A DNA stretch of 5,629 bases from JAXDLK01 sp034666665. GTDB taxonomy: Bacteria > Desulfobacterota > Binatia > JACPRU01. The DNA lies in NCBI GenBank assembly GCA_034666665.1, contig JAXDLK010000046.1:1-5629 (forward strand), written 5' to 3'. A program made the translations under genes and the position numbers. Numbering within the stretch: position 1 is the first letter of the stretch; every line of letters starts with the position of its first letter. This document shows positions 1-5,629 of the stretch, piece by piece. Below the pieces are notes generated by a model, which did no database searches, had not been told where the DNA came from, and saw only the letters and a list, made by a program, of their open reading frames with translations.

Positions 1-105
1 GATGCGTACCGTCTGATCCCGGCCAACGGCATGACGGTGGCGCTCCACTTCGCGACCGGGATGCTGCTCTTCGCCGGCTTCGCGATCGCCGCCTGGTCCC
101 GCTGA
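1..105 (+). CDS. UbiA-family prenyltransferase, C-terminal fragment (5' end outside window)
   Basis: Frame 1 is open from the first base to a TGA at 103-105 and gives 34 residues. They begin DAYRLIPANG, continue through a hydrophobic segment (ALHFATGMLLFAGFAIAAW) and end in SR. A polar 'LIPAN' stretch followed by a last membrane helix containing 'H..TG.LL..G' is what I expect at the C-terminus of UbiA/MenA-like integral-membrane prenyltransferases. These enzymes attach a polyprenyl chain to an aromatic quinone precursor. The catalytic Asp-rich motifs would lie upstream and cannot be checked, so the substrate (4-hydroxybenzoate, dihydroxynaphthoate or a futalosine-pathway intermediate) is unknown. 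Another polytopic membrane protein remains possible. The histidine kinase gene lies just downstream on the same strand. Confidence 0.55.
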   Translation, partial: DAYRLIPANGMTVALHFATGMLLFAGFAIAAWSR

Positions 106-113
106 CGGCATTT

Positions 114-127
114 GCGCGGGTCCGCGC
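114..127. repeat. Perfect GC inverted repeat between prenyltransferase stop and kinase start
   Basis: GCGCGG-GT-CCGCGC is a perfect inverted repeat nine bases after the upstream TGA. As RNA it could fold as a 5-bp stem with a 4-base loop. No T-run follows, only 'TTG', so it is not a convincing intrinsic terminator. It could attenuate read-through from the upstream gene, or arise by chance in GC-rich DNA. It would lie inside the kinase coding region if the TTG at 112 were the start, which mildly favours the GTG at 163. Confidence 0.35.
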
Positions 128-162
128 TTGAACGCAGCGCGCGCCGCGGGTTAGCTCACCAC

Positions 163-879
163 GTGACGACGCTCTCGACCGCGGAAGCGGCAGCGCTCGA
201 TCGCGAGCGGCTGTCAGAGATCGCCGCGGTCGCGGCGCAGATTACACACGACCTGGGAAATCCCGTCGCTGCGATCGTGCTGCAGATGGAGCTGATCCTC
301 CGGCAGGCGCGCGACGGCGCCGCGAAGCCGCTTTCCTCCGTGGTCGAGCCGCTCGAGCGCCTGGCCGAGGAGGTCCGCCGTCTGCGAAGTCTCCTCCGCG
401 ACCTCGGGAGCTTCTCGCGGGGTCGGCGGCTGACGCTCGCGCCGGTGGCCGCGGCGCCTTTCCTCGACGACGTCGCCGAGACCTGGCGAGCCGCCGCCGC
501 GGACCGTCGAGTGCACCTCGCGGTCGAAGCCGGCGCGGCGGGGATCGCGCGCGCGGACGCGCAGAAGCTCCGCTGCGTGCTCGATCATCTGGTGAAGAAC
601 GCGCTCGAAGCGATCGGCGAGGGACCCGGCACCGTGTCGCTCCGGTCGAGCGAGCTCGACGGCGCGCGCGTTCGCATCTCCGTGATCGACAGCGGACCGG
701 GCGTCGCACCCGAGGTTCGTCTCTTCCGCCTCTTCGAGAGCACGAAGGAGAGCGGCTCCGGGATCGGTCTCGTGGTGTCGCGGCAGATCGCCCGCGCCCA
801 TGGCGGCGATCTCCGCTTCGAGCGCCTCGAACCGCGCGGCAGCGCGTTTCACGTAGACCTGCCGGCGGCAGCGACGTAG
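163..879 (+). CDS. Soluble sensor-less histidine kinase (HisKA + HATPase_c)
   Basis: A 238-residue protein counted from the GTG at 163. The H-box THDLGNP carries the predicted phospho-acceptor His29 (codon 247-249) in a HisKA-type dimerisation helix pair (about residues 18-85). The ATP-binding domain follows: N-box 'LVKNALEAI' (Asn146), G1 box 'DSGPGV' (Asp176), F-box-like 'LFESTKE' and G2 box 'GSGIGL' (about 198-203), ending in the usual 'GG....G..F.V.LP' strand. All residues needed for autophosphorylation are present. There is no transmembrane segment, PAS, GAF or receiver domain, and only 28 residues precede the His. It should therefore be a cytoplasmic NtrB-like kinase that takes its input from a partner protein. 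A TTG at 112 would add 17 Arg-rich residues but overlaps an inverted repeat; neither start has a clear Shine-Dalgarno. No response regulator is visible. The gene is 57 bp after the prenyltransferase and could share its transcript. Confidence 0.88.
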   Translation: MTTLSTAEAAALDRERLSEIAAVAAQITHDLGNPVAAIVLQMELILRQARDGAAKPLSSVVEPLERLAEEVRRLRSLLRDLGSFSRGRRLTLAPVAAAPFLDDVAETWRAAAADRRVHLAVEAGAAGIARADAQKLRCVLDHLVKNALEAIGEGPGTVSLRSSELDGARVRISVIDSGPGVAPEVRLFRLFESTKESGSGIGLVVSRQIARAHGGDLRFERLEPRGSAFHVDLPAAAT

Positions 880-921
880 CAGGCACGCGCCCGTGTCTGA
901 CCGGCGCTGCACGAGGACGCG

Positions 922-943
922 GCGACCCGGCTGGCCCCGTCGC
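922..943. terminator. Imperfect GC hairpin in convergent intergenic gap
   Basis: The 106-bp gap between the kinase stop (879) and the peptidase-like stop (986, opposite strand) holds GCGAC...GTCGC arms (922-926 and 939-943). An inner GG/CC pairing lies inside them, interrupted by a C-C mismatch. It has the right place for a shared bidirectional terminator between converging genes, but neither side has a U-tract, so factor-independent termination is doubtful. The rest of the gap shows nothing recognisable. Confidence 0.22.
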
Positions 944-985
944 AGGGCTTCCGATCAGCGCAGGACGATCGCTCGCGTACTCACC

Positions 986-2617
986 TCAGACCGCTGCCCC
1001 GGCGCGGAGCTCTTCCTTCGACAGGTTCTCCCAGCCCTTCAGGATGCGCGCGAACGTACGGATCTCCTGATGCATCCGCGCCGGGTCGGTTCCCTCGAGA
1101 ACGGTCTCGCGGTCCATCTGGTACAGCGTGTTCGGCCCCGTGATGAACGCGTAGCTCGGGAGGTTCGCGTTGAAGAACGCCTGGGAGACCCCGAATCCCG
1201 GACCGTTGATCACGGCAGCGCGCGTGAGGTTCTCCGTCTGGTAGTTCGCGATCACGCTCTCGATGAGCAGCGGATGCTGTGAGACGTAGCTGAGCGCCAG
1301 CTCGGGGAAACCGTCATAGGTGTACGTGTCGGCCTGCGGATCGTCGGTGTACGACTTCTGACCGAGGTGCTCGACGGTGAGCGTCGCCACCGTGTTCGCG
1401 ACGATCTCGGGGTGGTGTGCCGTGAACCACGCGGTGTCTTTCGTGTACGCGTCGGTGAAGTGACCGGTGGCGAAGCAGAACACCAACGAGCGCCGTCTCT
1501 GCGACCTAGGGATCTTCGCGAAGTACTTCGCCAGCGCCAGCATGCCGAGCGGTCCGTTCTCCTCGGAAGCGCTCGTGCCGTCGGTGTGGCTCGCGATGAT
1601 GACGTTCTCGCCTTTGCTCGGGTCGTTCGCGTCACCGGTCGCGCCGGGAAGGAAGGCGACGATCTCGTCCGTGCCGGTGTTCGGATGGGTCTTCGAGGGC
1701 AACACCATCCGAGCTCTCGTGGTCGAGCCGAGGGCCTGAAGTCGCGATTTGATGTACTGCCCGGTCCGGTAGTCGACATACAGGATCGGCATGCCGGGTG
1801 CACCGTTCGCCTGGTCGCCTCGGACCTCCGTCAGCAAGAACGAGACGTACTGGCCGAGCGCGCACTTCCTGGTCGCTTCGAGCGCGATGATCATCCCGGC
1901 ACATCCGGCTTGCTCCGCCAGCGCCGGGGTCGCCACCGATTGCGGCGAGAGGATGCTCAACGACCATTTCCGGTACGGCGTCACCGGCGTCACCGTCATG
2001 TCGGGATCGTTCAGATAGTAGTTCGGGTACGCGAGGGCGTCCGTGGTCGGCAGGCGCGGCTCCGTGCAGAACGCGATCGCTCCCTTCATGCTGCCGGTCG
2101 CGATTCCCGCTGCGAAGTCCTCGGGCAGACCTTGGCCCGCGTCCACCAGCGGACCCACGAGCGCGCCGCCGGGGAGCTTCGAGGTGTTTCCCGATCCGGG
2201 GAAGTAGGACATCGCCTCGACGTCGGTCGCCGACCCGTCATCCTCGAGGATGGACAGCGCGCACTTCGTGTAGTCGGCCTCCCAGCGGGGATACCTCTGC
2301 GTCGGATCGTGAAAGGTCCGGAGCCCGGCGCGCGCGCATCCTTCCTCGAGAAAGTCGAGATACCGGACGTGCTGCGGACTCCCGGGGAGGCGTATTCCGA
2401 GGTCCACCATGAAGTTCTGCCACTCCCAGACCTCGTGCTGGGACGCGAGCTTCGCATGTTCGAGAGACCCGACGAACGACGGGACCGGCGGCACCGACTG
2501 GGCGAGCGCGCGGCGCCCGACGAGCGCCGCGCCGCCGAGAGCCCCTGCGGCGCGAAGAAACTGCCTGCGGCTGAATCGCCCGGTCCGGTCCGAGTCTGAT
2601 GTTGTTCCTGCTTTCAT
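986..2617 (-). CDS. Tat-exported M28-like metallopeptidase homologue with PA domain and altered metal site
   Basis: A 543-residue protein from the ATG at 2617. It opens with a twin-arginine signal (SRRQFLRAA, Arg17-Arg18, then an Ala/Gly/Leu-rich helix) and a likely cleavage site after ALA39. Residues about 150-250 look like a protease-associated (PA) insert ('GALVGPLVD', 'GAIAFC', 'AEQAGCAGMIIA'). Residues about 315-535 look like an M28 aminopeptidase-type zinc domain: 'ENVIIASHTDG' (His344, Asp346), 'EENGPLGMLALAKYF' (Glu352/353), 'SLVFCFATGHF' (His386), 'TVEHLG' (Glu416, His417) and 'GVSQAFFNANLPS' near the end. The topology fits M28, but the usual catalytic Glu-Glu, NxD and SDH positions are replaced, so peptidase activity is uncertain. 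The expected location is the periplasm or cell exterior. An in-frame GTG at 2671 would add 18 residues; I prefer the ATG because it gives a normal Tat n-region and has a GGGGTG element upstream. It lies 199 bp downstream of the STAND gene. Confidence 0.8.
   Translation of the reverse strand: MKAGTTSDSDRTGRFSRRQFLRAAGALGGAALVGRRALAQSVPPVPSFVGSLEHAKLASQHEVWEWQNFMVDLGIRLPGSPQHVRYLDFLEEGCARAGLRTFHDPTQRYPRWEADYTKCALSILEDDGSATDVEAMSYFPGSGNTSKLPGGALVGPLVDAGQGLPEDFAAGIATGSMKGAIAFCTEPRLPTTDALAYPNYYLNDPDMTVTPVTPYRKWSLSILSPQSVATPALAEQAGCAGMIIALEATRKCALGQYVSFLLTEVRGDQANGAPGMPILYVDYRTGQYIKSRLQALGSTTRARMVLPSKTHPNTGTDEIVAFLPGATGDANDPSKGENVIIASHTDGTSASEENGPLGMLALAKYFAKIPRSQRRRSLVFCFATGHFTDAYTKDTAWFTAHHPEIVANTVATLTVEHLGQKSYTDDPQADTYTYDGFPELALSYVSQHPLLIESVIANYQTENLTRAAVINGPGFGVSQAFFNANLPSYAFITGPNTLYQMDRETVLEGTDPARMHQEIRTFARILKGWENLSKEELRAGAAV
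2501..2617 (-). other. Tat signal peptide of the M28-like protein
   Basis: Residues 1-39 have a polar n-region, the SRRQFLRA twin-arginine motif, a moderately hydrophobic Ala/Gly/Leu h-region and an ALA|QS signal peptidase I type site. Basic residues (RR) precede the cleavage site, as in many Tat signals. Export in folded form suits a protein that binds metal in the cytoplasm. Confidence 0.82.
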
Positions 2618-2623
2618 GGGACA

Positions 2624-2629
2624 CACCCC
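2624..2629 (-). promoter_or_regulatory. Possible Shine-Dalgarno for the M28-like gene
   Basis: On the minus strand GGGGTG ends 6 bases before the ATG at 2617, with the GGGG core 8 bases upstream. It is only a partial match to GGAGG, but it supports the ATG over the in-frame GTG at 2671, which has no such element. Confidence 0.35.
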
Positions 2630-2631
2630 GA

Positions 2632-2649
2632 TTCTCGCCGGAGCGAGAA
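2632..2649. repeat. Perfect inverted repeat just upstream of the M28-like start codon
   Basis: The plus strand reads TTCTCG-CCGGAG-CGAGAA: two perfect 6-base arms around a 6-base centre. It ends 14 bases before the ATG of the M28-like gene, next to the putative ribosome-binding site. It could be a leader hairpin affecting translation or a repressor operator. No protein family can be assigned from the sequence. Confidence 0.45.
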
Positions 2650-2749
2650 GAAGTAAGTACGTTCGGCTCACCGGCCGCCGGAGAGAGGCGGCTGATCGGT
2701 CGGTTCGGTGCGGAAGCGGTCCCTTCGTCTACCATGCTCCTGGGGGATG

Positions 2750-2767
2750 CGACACGAAAAAGTGTCG
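2750..2767. repeat. Perfect inverted repeat in the spacer upstream of the M28-like gene
   Basis: CGACAC-GAAAAA-GTGTCG has two perfect 6-base arms around an A-rich 6-base centre. It lies about 50 bases past the STAND stop codon and 132 bases before the M28-like ATG. No T-run follows the stem on the minus strand (the next bases are C-rich), so it does not look like a standard intrinsic terminator. An operator or a factor-dependent termination hairpin are both possible. The rest of the 199-bp spacer (2618-2816) shows no convincing -35/-10 pair. Confidence 0.45.
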
Positions 2768-2816
2768 AGCCGCCGTCGATGACATCCGAGCGGACGAGAA
2801 GAGCAGCGTCGCGCCT

Positions 2817-5629
2817 CTACGCGTCCCAGGCGATCGGTTTCTCGGGGGCGTAGCGGCAGAACGTGCCGGTGCGGACGGCGTTCTGCAGGTGCTGTCCGAG
2901 AGGCGGATGCGCCTTCCGCAGCCGCACGATCGCGTCGCGGATGCGGTTCGTCACCGCCTTCCGCACTCGCTCGACGTCGTCGGCCGCGCGGCGAGGCCGA
3001 CCGCCGAGACCATACGCGCTCGCCAGCTGTGCGGTCAGGATGTCGATCTCACCGCGGAGCCGCTCGATCCGGCCGCCGTCGCTCCAGCGCTCCGCCTCCT
3101 CGAGCTCGGCACGAAGCTCGTCGAGTCGCGCGCGATAGGCCGCACGCGCGCGGTCGTCGAGGATCGCTCCGGCGTCGCCGAGGCGCACCGGAGCCTCGCC
3201 GTCGCCGGTGCCGGCGAGATCCGCGACGTGGAACTCCTGCCCCGGATGCCGGAGCAGCCGGGCGATGTACGCGACTCCCTTGGCGTCGCGGACGCGCAGC
3301 GTGCGACCGTCGTAGGAGATCGACCACGAATCGCCGACCAAGCGAAAGCTGCTGGGGAGGACATGGAGTGCTTGCGGGGTCCGCTCCGCGAGCGGAGCCG
3401 CGCGATCGAGCAGGCGGCTCATTCCGAGGGCACGCGCGATGTCGAGCGCGCGGTTCTGACGTTCGCGCGCCTCGTCGCTTCGGCCGATGCGGTCGAGCAT
3501 GCGGGCGTACTCGAGCTCGCTCTGCGCGAGCCACGGACGGCTGCCCATCGCGAGGCTGCGCTCGATCGCGCGCTGGAAGTGGACCTCCGCTTCCTCCGTA
3601 CGGCCTAGGGTCGAGGCCAGGCAGCCGAGATAGTGCGCCACCGGGCCGTACCACGCGACGGGCGGCGGTCCCACGACCACACCGAGCGCGGCGTGGGGCG
3701 CGAGCAGGTCGTACAGCGTCGCCGCGCGCTCCGTGTCTCCGATCCGAGCGGCGGCCTCGGCGAGGAACGTCATCGACACCAGCCACACCGCATCGCGATT
3801 GATGTCCCGGAAGCCGCGAGCGCCGAGGCGCTCGAGCTCGAGCCGCGCCTCGTCCGGCCGCCCGAGCTCGGCCAGCGCGAACGCCAGCGCACACCGAACG
3901 CCATGGACCGCGGGCGCCTGATCGAGGATGCCGCCGACGGCGGCTTCGACCGCGGCGAGGTTTCCCTGCTCGACCCAGGGACGGAACACCTGCGCGCCGA
4001 AGAAGCTCGTCGCGTGCGGGTTCTGCGTCCGCTGCCCGATCGCCATCGCCTCCTGCGCCAGCTCCTCGCCCGCTCGGTATCGGCCCTCGAGGAGGGCGCG
4101 CATCGCCTTCCACGCGACCGAGAGCCAGATCGAGAACGGCTGGCGGATCTCCTCCGAGAGGCGCGTGTGCGCGTCGACGTCGAGGTCGGCGCCGGCGAGG
4201 TCGCCGAGCTCGAGCAGGTCCATGACCCGCCAGCGGAGGGCCTCGAGCATGCGCTGCCGGTCACCGACGTCGCGGGCGAGCCGCAGCATCTCGGTCGAGG
4301 AGCGGAGCCGCTCCTCGACGCCGCCCGGGCCGAGCAGCGCGTAGCGGGCACAGTTGAGCACCGCGACGCGGGCCGCGTCGTCGCCGGCGCAACTGGCCAT
4401 CTCGATGGCGTCACGCGCGAGCTCGGTGCGCTCTTCCCGCGCGTCGGACCAATAGAGCGCCGCCGCAAGCCGCGCGAGCAAGCGCGCGCGGAGAGATCCT
4501 TCCTGCGGCAAGGCGTCGAGAGCCTCGCGAAGGAGCTCGACCAGCACCTCGTCGGCGTGGCCGACGGTGGCGATGCCCTCGAGGTCGCCGCCGAGATCGA
4601 GCCCCGCGCCGAGCGCGGCTTCGGCGAGGAGATCGGACGCGTCCAGCCGCTTCGCCACGCGCGCCGCCTCGAAGAAGCTCTTCCGCGCTCGACGGCCGTC
4701 GCCGCTCCGCCCCTGCGCACACGCCAGCGCGAGCAGCAGCTCGCAGCGCTCGCGTTCCTCGATCCGCGGCTCGAGCTCGATCAGCTCGAGCGCCCGCTCG
4801 TACTGGCGCGCGGCATCCTCGTACCCCAGGATCGCCTCGGCGGCACGCGCGGCACGGCGCAGGACGTCGATCGCCTTGCCCGCGTCGCCGGGCGAGGCCG
4901 CACGGTAGAAGTGGAGCGCGACCTCCGAGAGATGCGGCTCGATGTTCCCGCGATGGCGCTCCTCGAGGGCTTCGCCGACCCGCTGGTGAAGGGTCGCCTT
5001 CCGCGCGGGCGGCAGCTCCTCGTAGAGCGTCTCGTGGATCAACGCGTGCGAGAACGCGTACCGTCCCGCGGCCGCGACCGCGGCGAGGATCTCGGCGGCG
5101 ACGGCTTCGTCCAGCGCCGCGGAGACGCGCTCCGACGGCAACCCCGAAACTCGCACGAGCACGTCGAGCGTGAACTCGCGGCCGATGACCGAGGCCACTG
5201 CCAGCACGCGGTTGGTCTCCTCGGAGAGCCGGTCGAGACGACGGCCAACCACCTCGCGCACGCCTTGCGGGATCTGCGTCGTCCAACTGCCGGCGTCCCG
5301 GACGTCGCGATCCGTCGCCAGCAGCCGCGCCACCTCGCTCAGGAAGAACGGGTTGCCGCCGGTCTCGCGCGCGACGGCGCTCGTCACCGCCGCGGGCGGC
5401 TGGTGGCCGGTGCGCGCCGTCAAGAACTCCGCGATCTCCTGCTCGCCGAGGCCGCGGAGGAGAAGCCTGCTTCCGAGCGTCAGCTCGCCGAGCACCGCCG
5501 CGAGCGGGTGGCCGCGCCGGAGCTCCGTGTGCCGGTAGCTGCCGATCACGAGGAGACGCGTGGCCGCGATCTCGCGCGCGAAGAACTGCAGCAGGAGCAA
5601 GGACGGGCGGTCGGCCCAGTGGAGATCGT
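2817..5629 (-). CDS. Large STAND/AAA_16-type ATPase with TPR repeats and C-terminal unassigned domain (N-terminus outside window)
   Basis: The frame is open from the window edge; an apparent TTG start at 5600 is an internal Leu codon. The 936 visible residues begin DLHWADRPSLLLL, the Walker B motif of AAA_16/STAND ATPases. Then come a sensor-like 'VIGSYRHTEL' (about 27-36), 'GGNPFFLSEV' (90-99), a winged-helix-like stretch 'RRLDRLSEETNRVLAVASVIGREF' split over 129-152, and 'FSHALIHETLYEEL' (192-205), all typical of this family. Residues about 245-745 are Ala/Leu/Glu-rich helical pairs of TPR type, for example 'LGRPDEARLELERL' and 'IGDTERAATLYDLL'. The C-terminal module (about 760-936) starts with a winged-helix-like 'GRTLRVRDAKGVAYIARLL', passes through a charged probable coiled coil and ends near 'VRTGTFCRYAP'. 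No LuxR-type HTH is present at the C-terminus. The missing N-terminus should hold the P-loop and may carry a kinase, cyclase or DNA-binding domain. The likely role is an ATP-switched signalling or regulatory scaffold; its ligand is unknown. Confidence 0.85.
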   Translation of the reverse strand, partial: DLHWADRPSLLLLQFFAREIAATRLLVIGSYRHTELRRGHPLAAVLGELTLGSRLLLRGLGEQEIAEFLTARTGHQPPAAVTSAVARETGGNPFFLSEVARLLATDRDVRDAGSWTTQIPQGVREVVGRRLDRLSEETNRVLAVASVIGREFTLDVLVRVSGLPSERVSAALDEAVAAEILAAVAAAGRYAFSHALIHETLYEELPPARKATLHQRVGEALEERHRGNIEPHLSEVALHFYRAASPGDAGKAIDVLRRAARAAEAILGYEDAARQYERALELIELEPRIEERERCELLLALACAQGRSGDGRRARKSFFEAARVAKRLDASDLLAEAALGAGLDLGGDLEGIATVGHADEVLVELLREALDALPQEGSLRARLLARLAAALYWSDAREERTELARDAIEMASCAGDDAARVAVLNCARYALLGPGGVEERLRSSTEMLRLARDVGDRQRMLEALRWRVMDLLELGDLAGADLDVDAHTRLSEEIRQPFSIWLSVAWKAMRALLEGRYRAGEELAQEAMAIGQRTQNPHATSFFGAQVFRPWVEQGNLAAVEAAVGGILDQAPAVHGVRCALAFALAELGRPDEARLELERLGARGFRDINRDAVWLVSMTFLAEAAARIGDTERAATLYDLLAPHAALGVVVGPPPVAWYGPVAHYLGCLASTLGRTEEAEVHFQRAIERSLAMGSRPWLAQSELEYARMLDRIGRSDEARERQNRALDIARALGMSRLLDRAAPLAERTPQALHVLPSSFRLVGDSWSISYDGRTLRVRDAKGVAYIARLLRHPGQEFHVADLAGTGDGEAPVRLGDAGAILDDRARAAYRARLDELRAELEEAERWSDGGRIERLRGEIDILTAQLASAYGLGGRPRRAADDVERVRKAVTNRIRDAIVRLRKAHPPLGQHLQNAVRTGTFCRYAPEKPIAWDA

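Noticed and set aside
880..985. Possible small gene or RNA in the convergent gap
   Set aside because: No start with a ribosome-binding site, no conserved RNA fold and only 106 bases. Only a weak hairpin is visible.
1367..2599. 410-codon open frame on the plus strand opposite the M28-like gene
   Set aside because: It is antisense to a gene with a signal peptide and recognisable family motifs. Its product is an Arg/Val/Gly-rich string without any motif, as expected from a GC-rich antisense frame.
2671..2681. CCGGCCGCCGG near-palindrome in the spacer
   Set aside because: Short and built only of G and C in a GC-rich background; expected by chance.
2238..2735. 165-codon minus-strand frame whose ATG at 2735 has AGGAG just before it
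   Set aside because: The AGGAG is only one base from the ATG, too close for a normal ribosome-binding site. Most of the frame overlaps the M28-like gene out of frame, with an Arg-rich product.
2409..3608. 399-codon plus-strand open frame spanning the spacer and the 3' end of the STAND gene
   Set aside because: It crosses an intergenic spacer and two antisense genes, has low-complexity Arg/Ala-rich composition and shows no domain. It is a codon-bias shadow.
4770..4790. Palindrome-like CTCGAG/GAGCTC run
   Set aside because: It encodes an ELIELE helix in the TPR region. Repeated GAG/CTC codons create the symmetry, so no regulatory role is needed.
3049..5286. Other long Arg/Ala/Pro-rich open frames on both strands within the STAND gene
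   Set aside because: Extreme Arg content and no motifs; the overlapping STAND frame has continuous family signatures from Walker B to the C-terminus.

Overview
The window is GC-rich bacterial chromosome (strong G/C bias at third codon positions) with four protein genes, two of them partly or wholly on each strand. I see no tRNA, rRNA, CRISPR array, insertion sequence or phage gene. The mix of a UbiA-type prenyltransferase, a soluble NtrB-like histidine kinase, a Tat-exported hydrolase-like protein and a large STAND-type ATPase with TPRs would suit a high-GC environmental lineage such as Myxococcota/Deltaproteobacteria, Rokubacteria-like groups or Actinobacteria. The sequence alone does not settle which.

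Layout: positions 1-105 (+) are the last 34 codons of a probable UbiA-family prenyltransferase. A compact cytoplasmic histidine kinase with no sensor domain follows on the same strand (163-879; a TTG at 112 is a less likely start). A 106-bp convergent gap (880-985) separates it from two genes on the minus strand. These are a Tat-signal-bearing, PA-domain/M28-peptidase-like protein (986-2617) and, upstream of it across a 199-bp spacer, the C-terminal 936 residues of a large AAA_16/STAND ATPase with TPR-type helical repeats and a distinctive C-terminal domain (2817-5629, 5' end outside the window).

How they work together: the plus-strand pair may be co-transcribed, which would put a signalling kinase beside quinone or isoprenoid biosynthesis. 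The minus-strand pair are co-oriented, but the 199-bp spacer with two perfect 6-6-6 inverted repeats suggests that the peptidase-like gene has its own control. No cognate response regulator is visible.

I did not find a clear new multi-gene system. The points most worth a second look are the peptidase-like protein, whose canonical M28 zinc and catalytic residues appear largely replaced by a different set (His, Glu, His), and the conserved-looking but functionally unassigned C-terminal module of the STAND protein.
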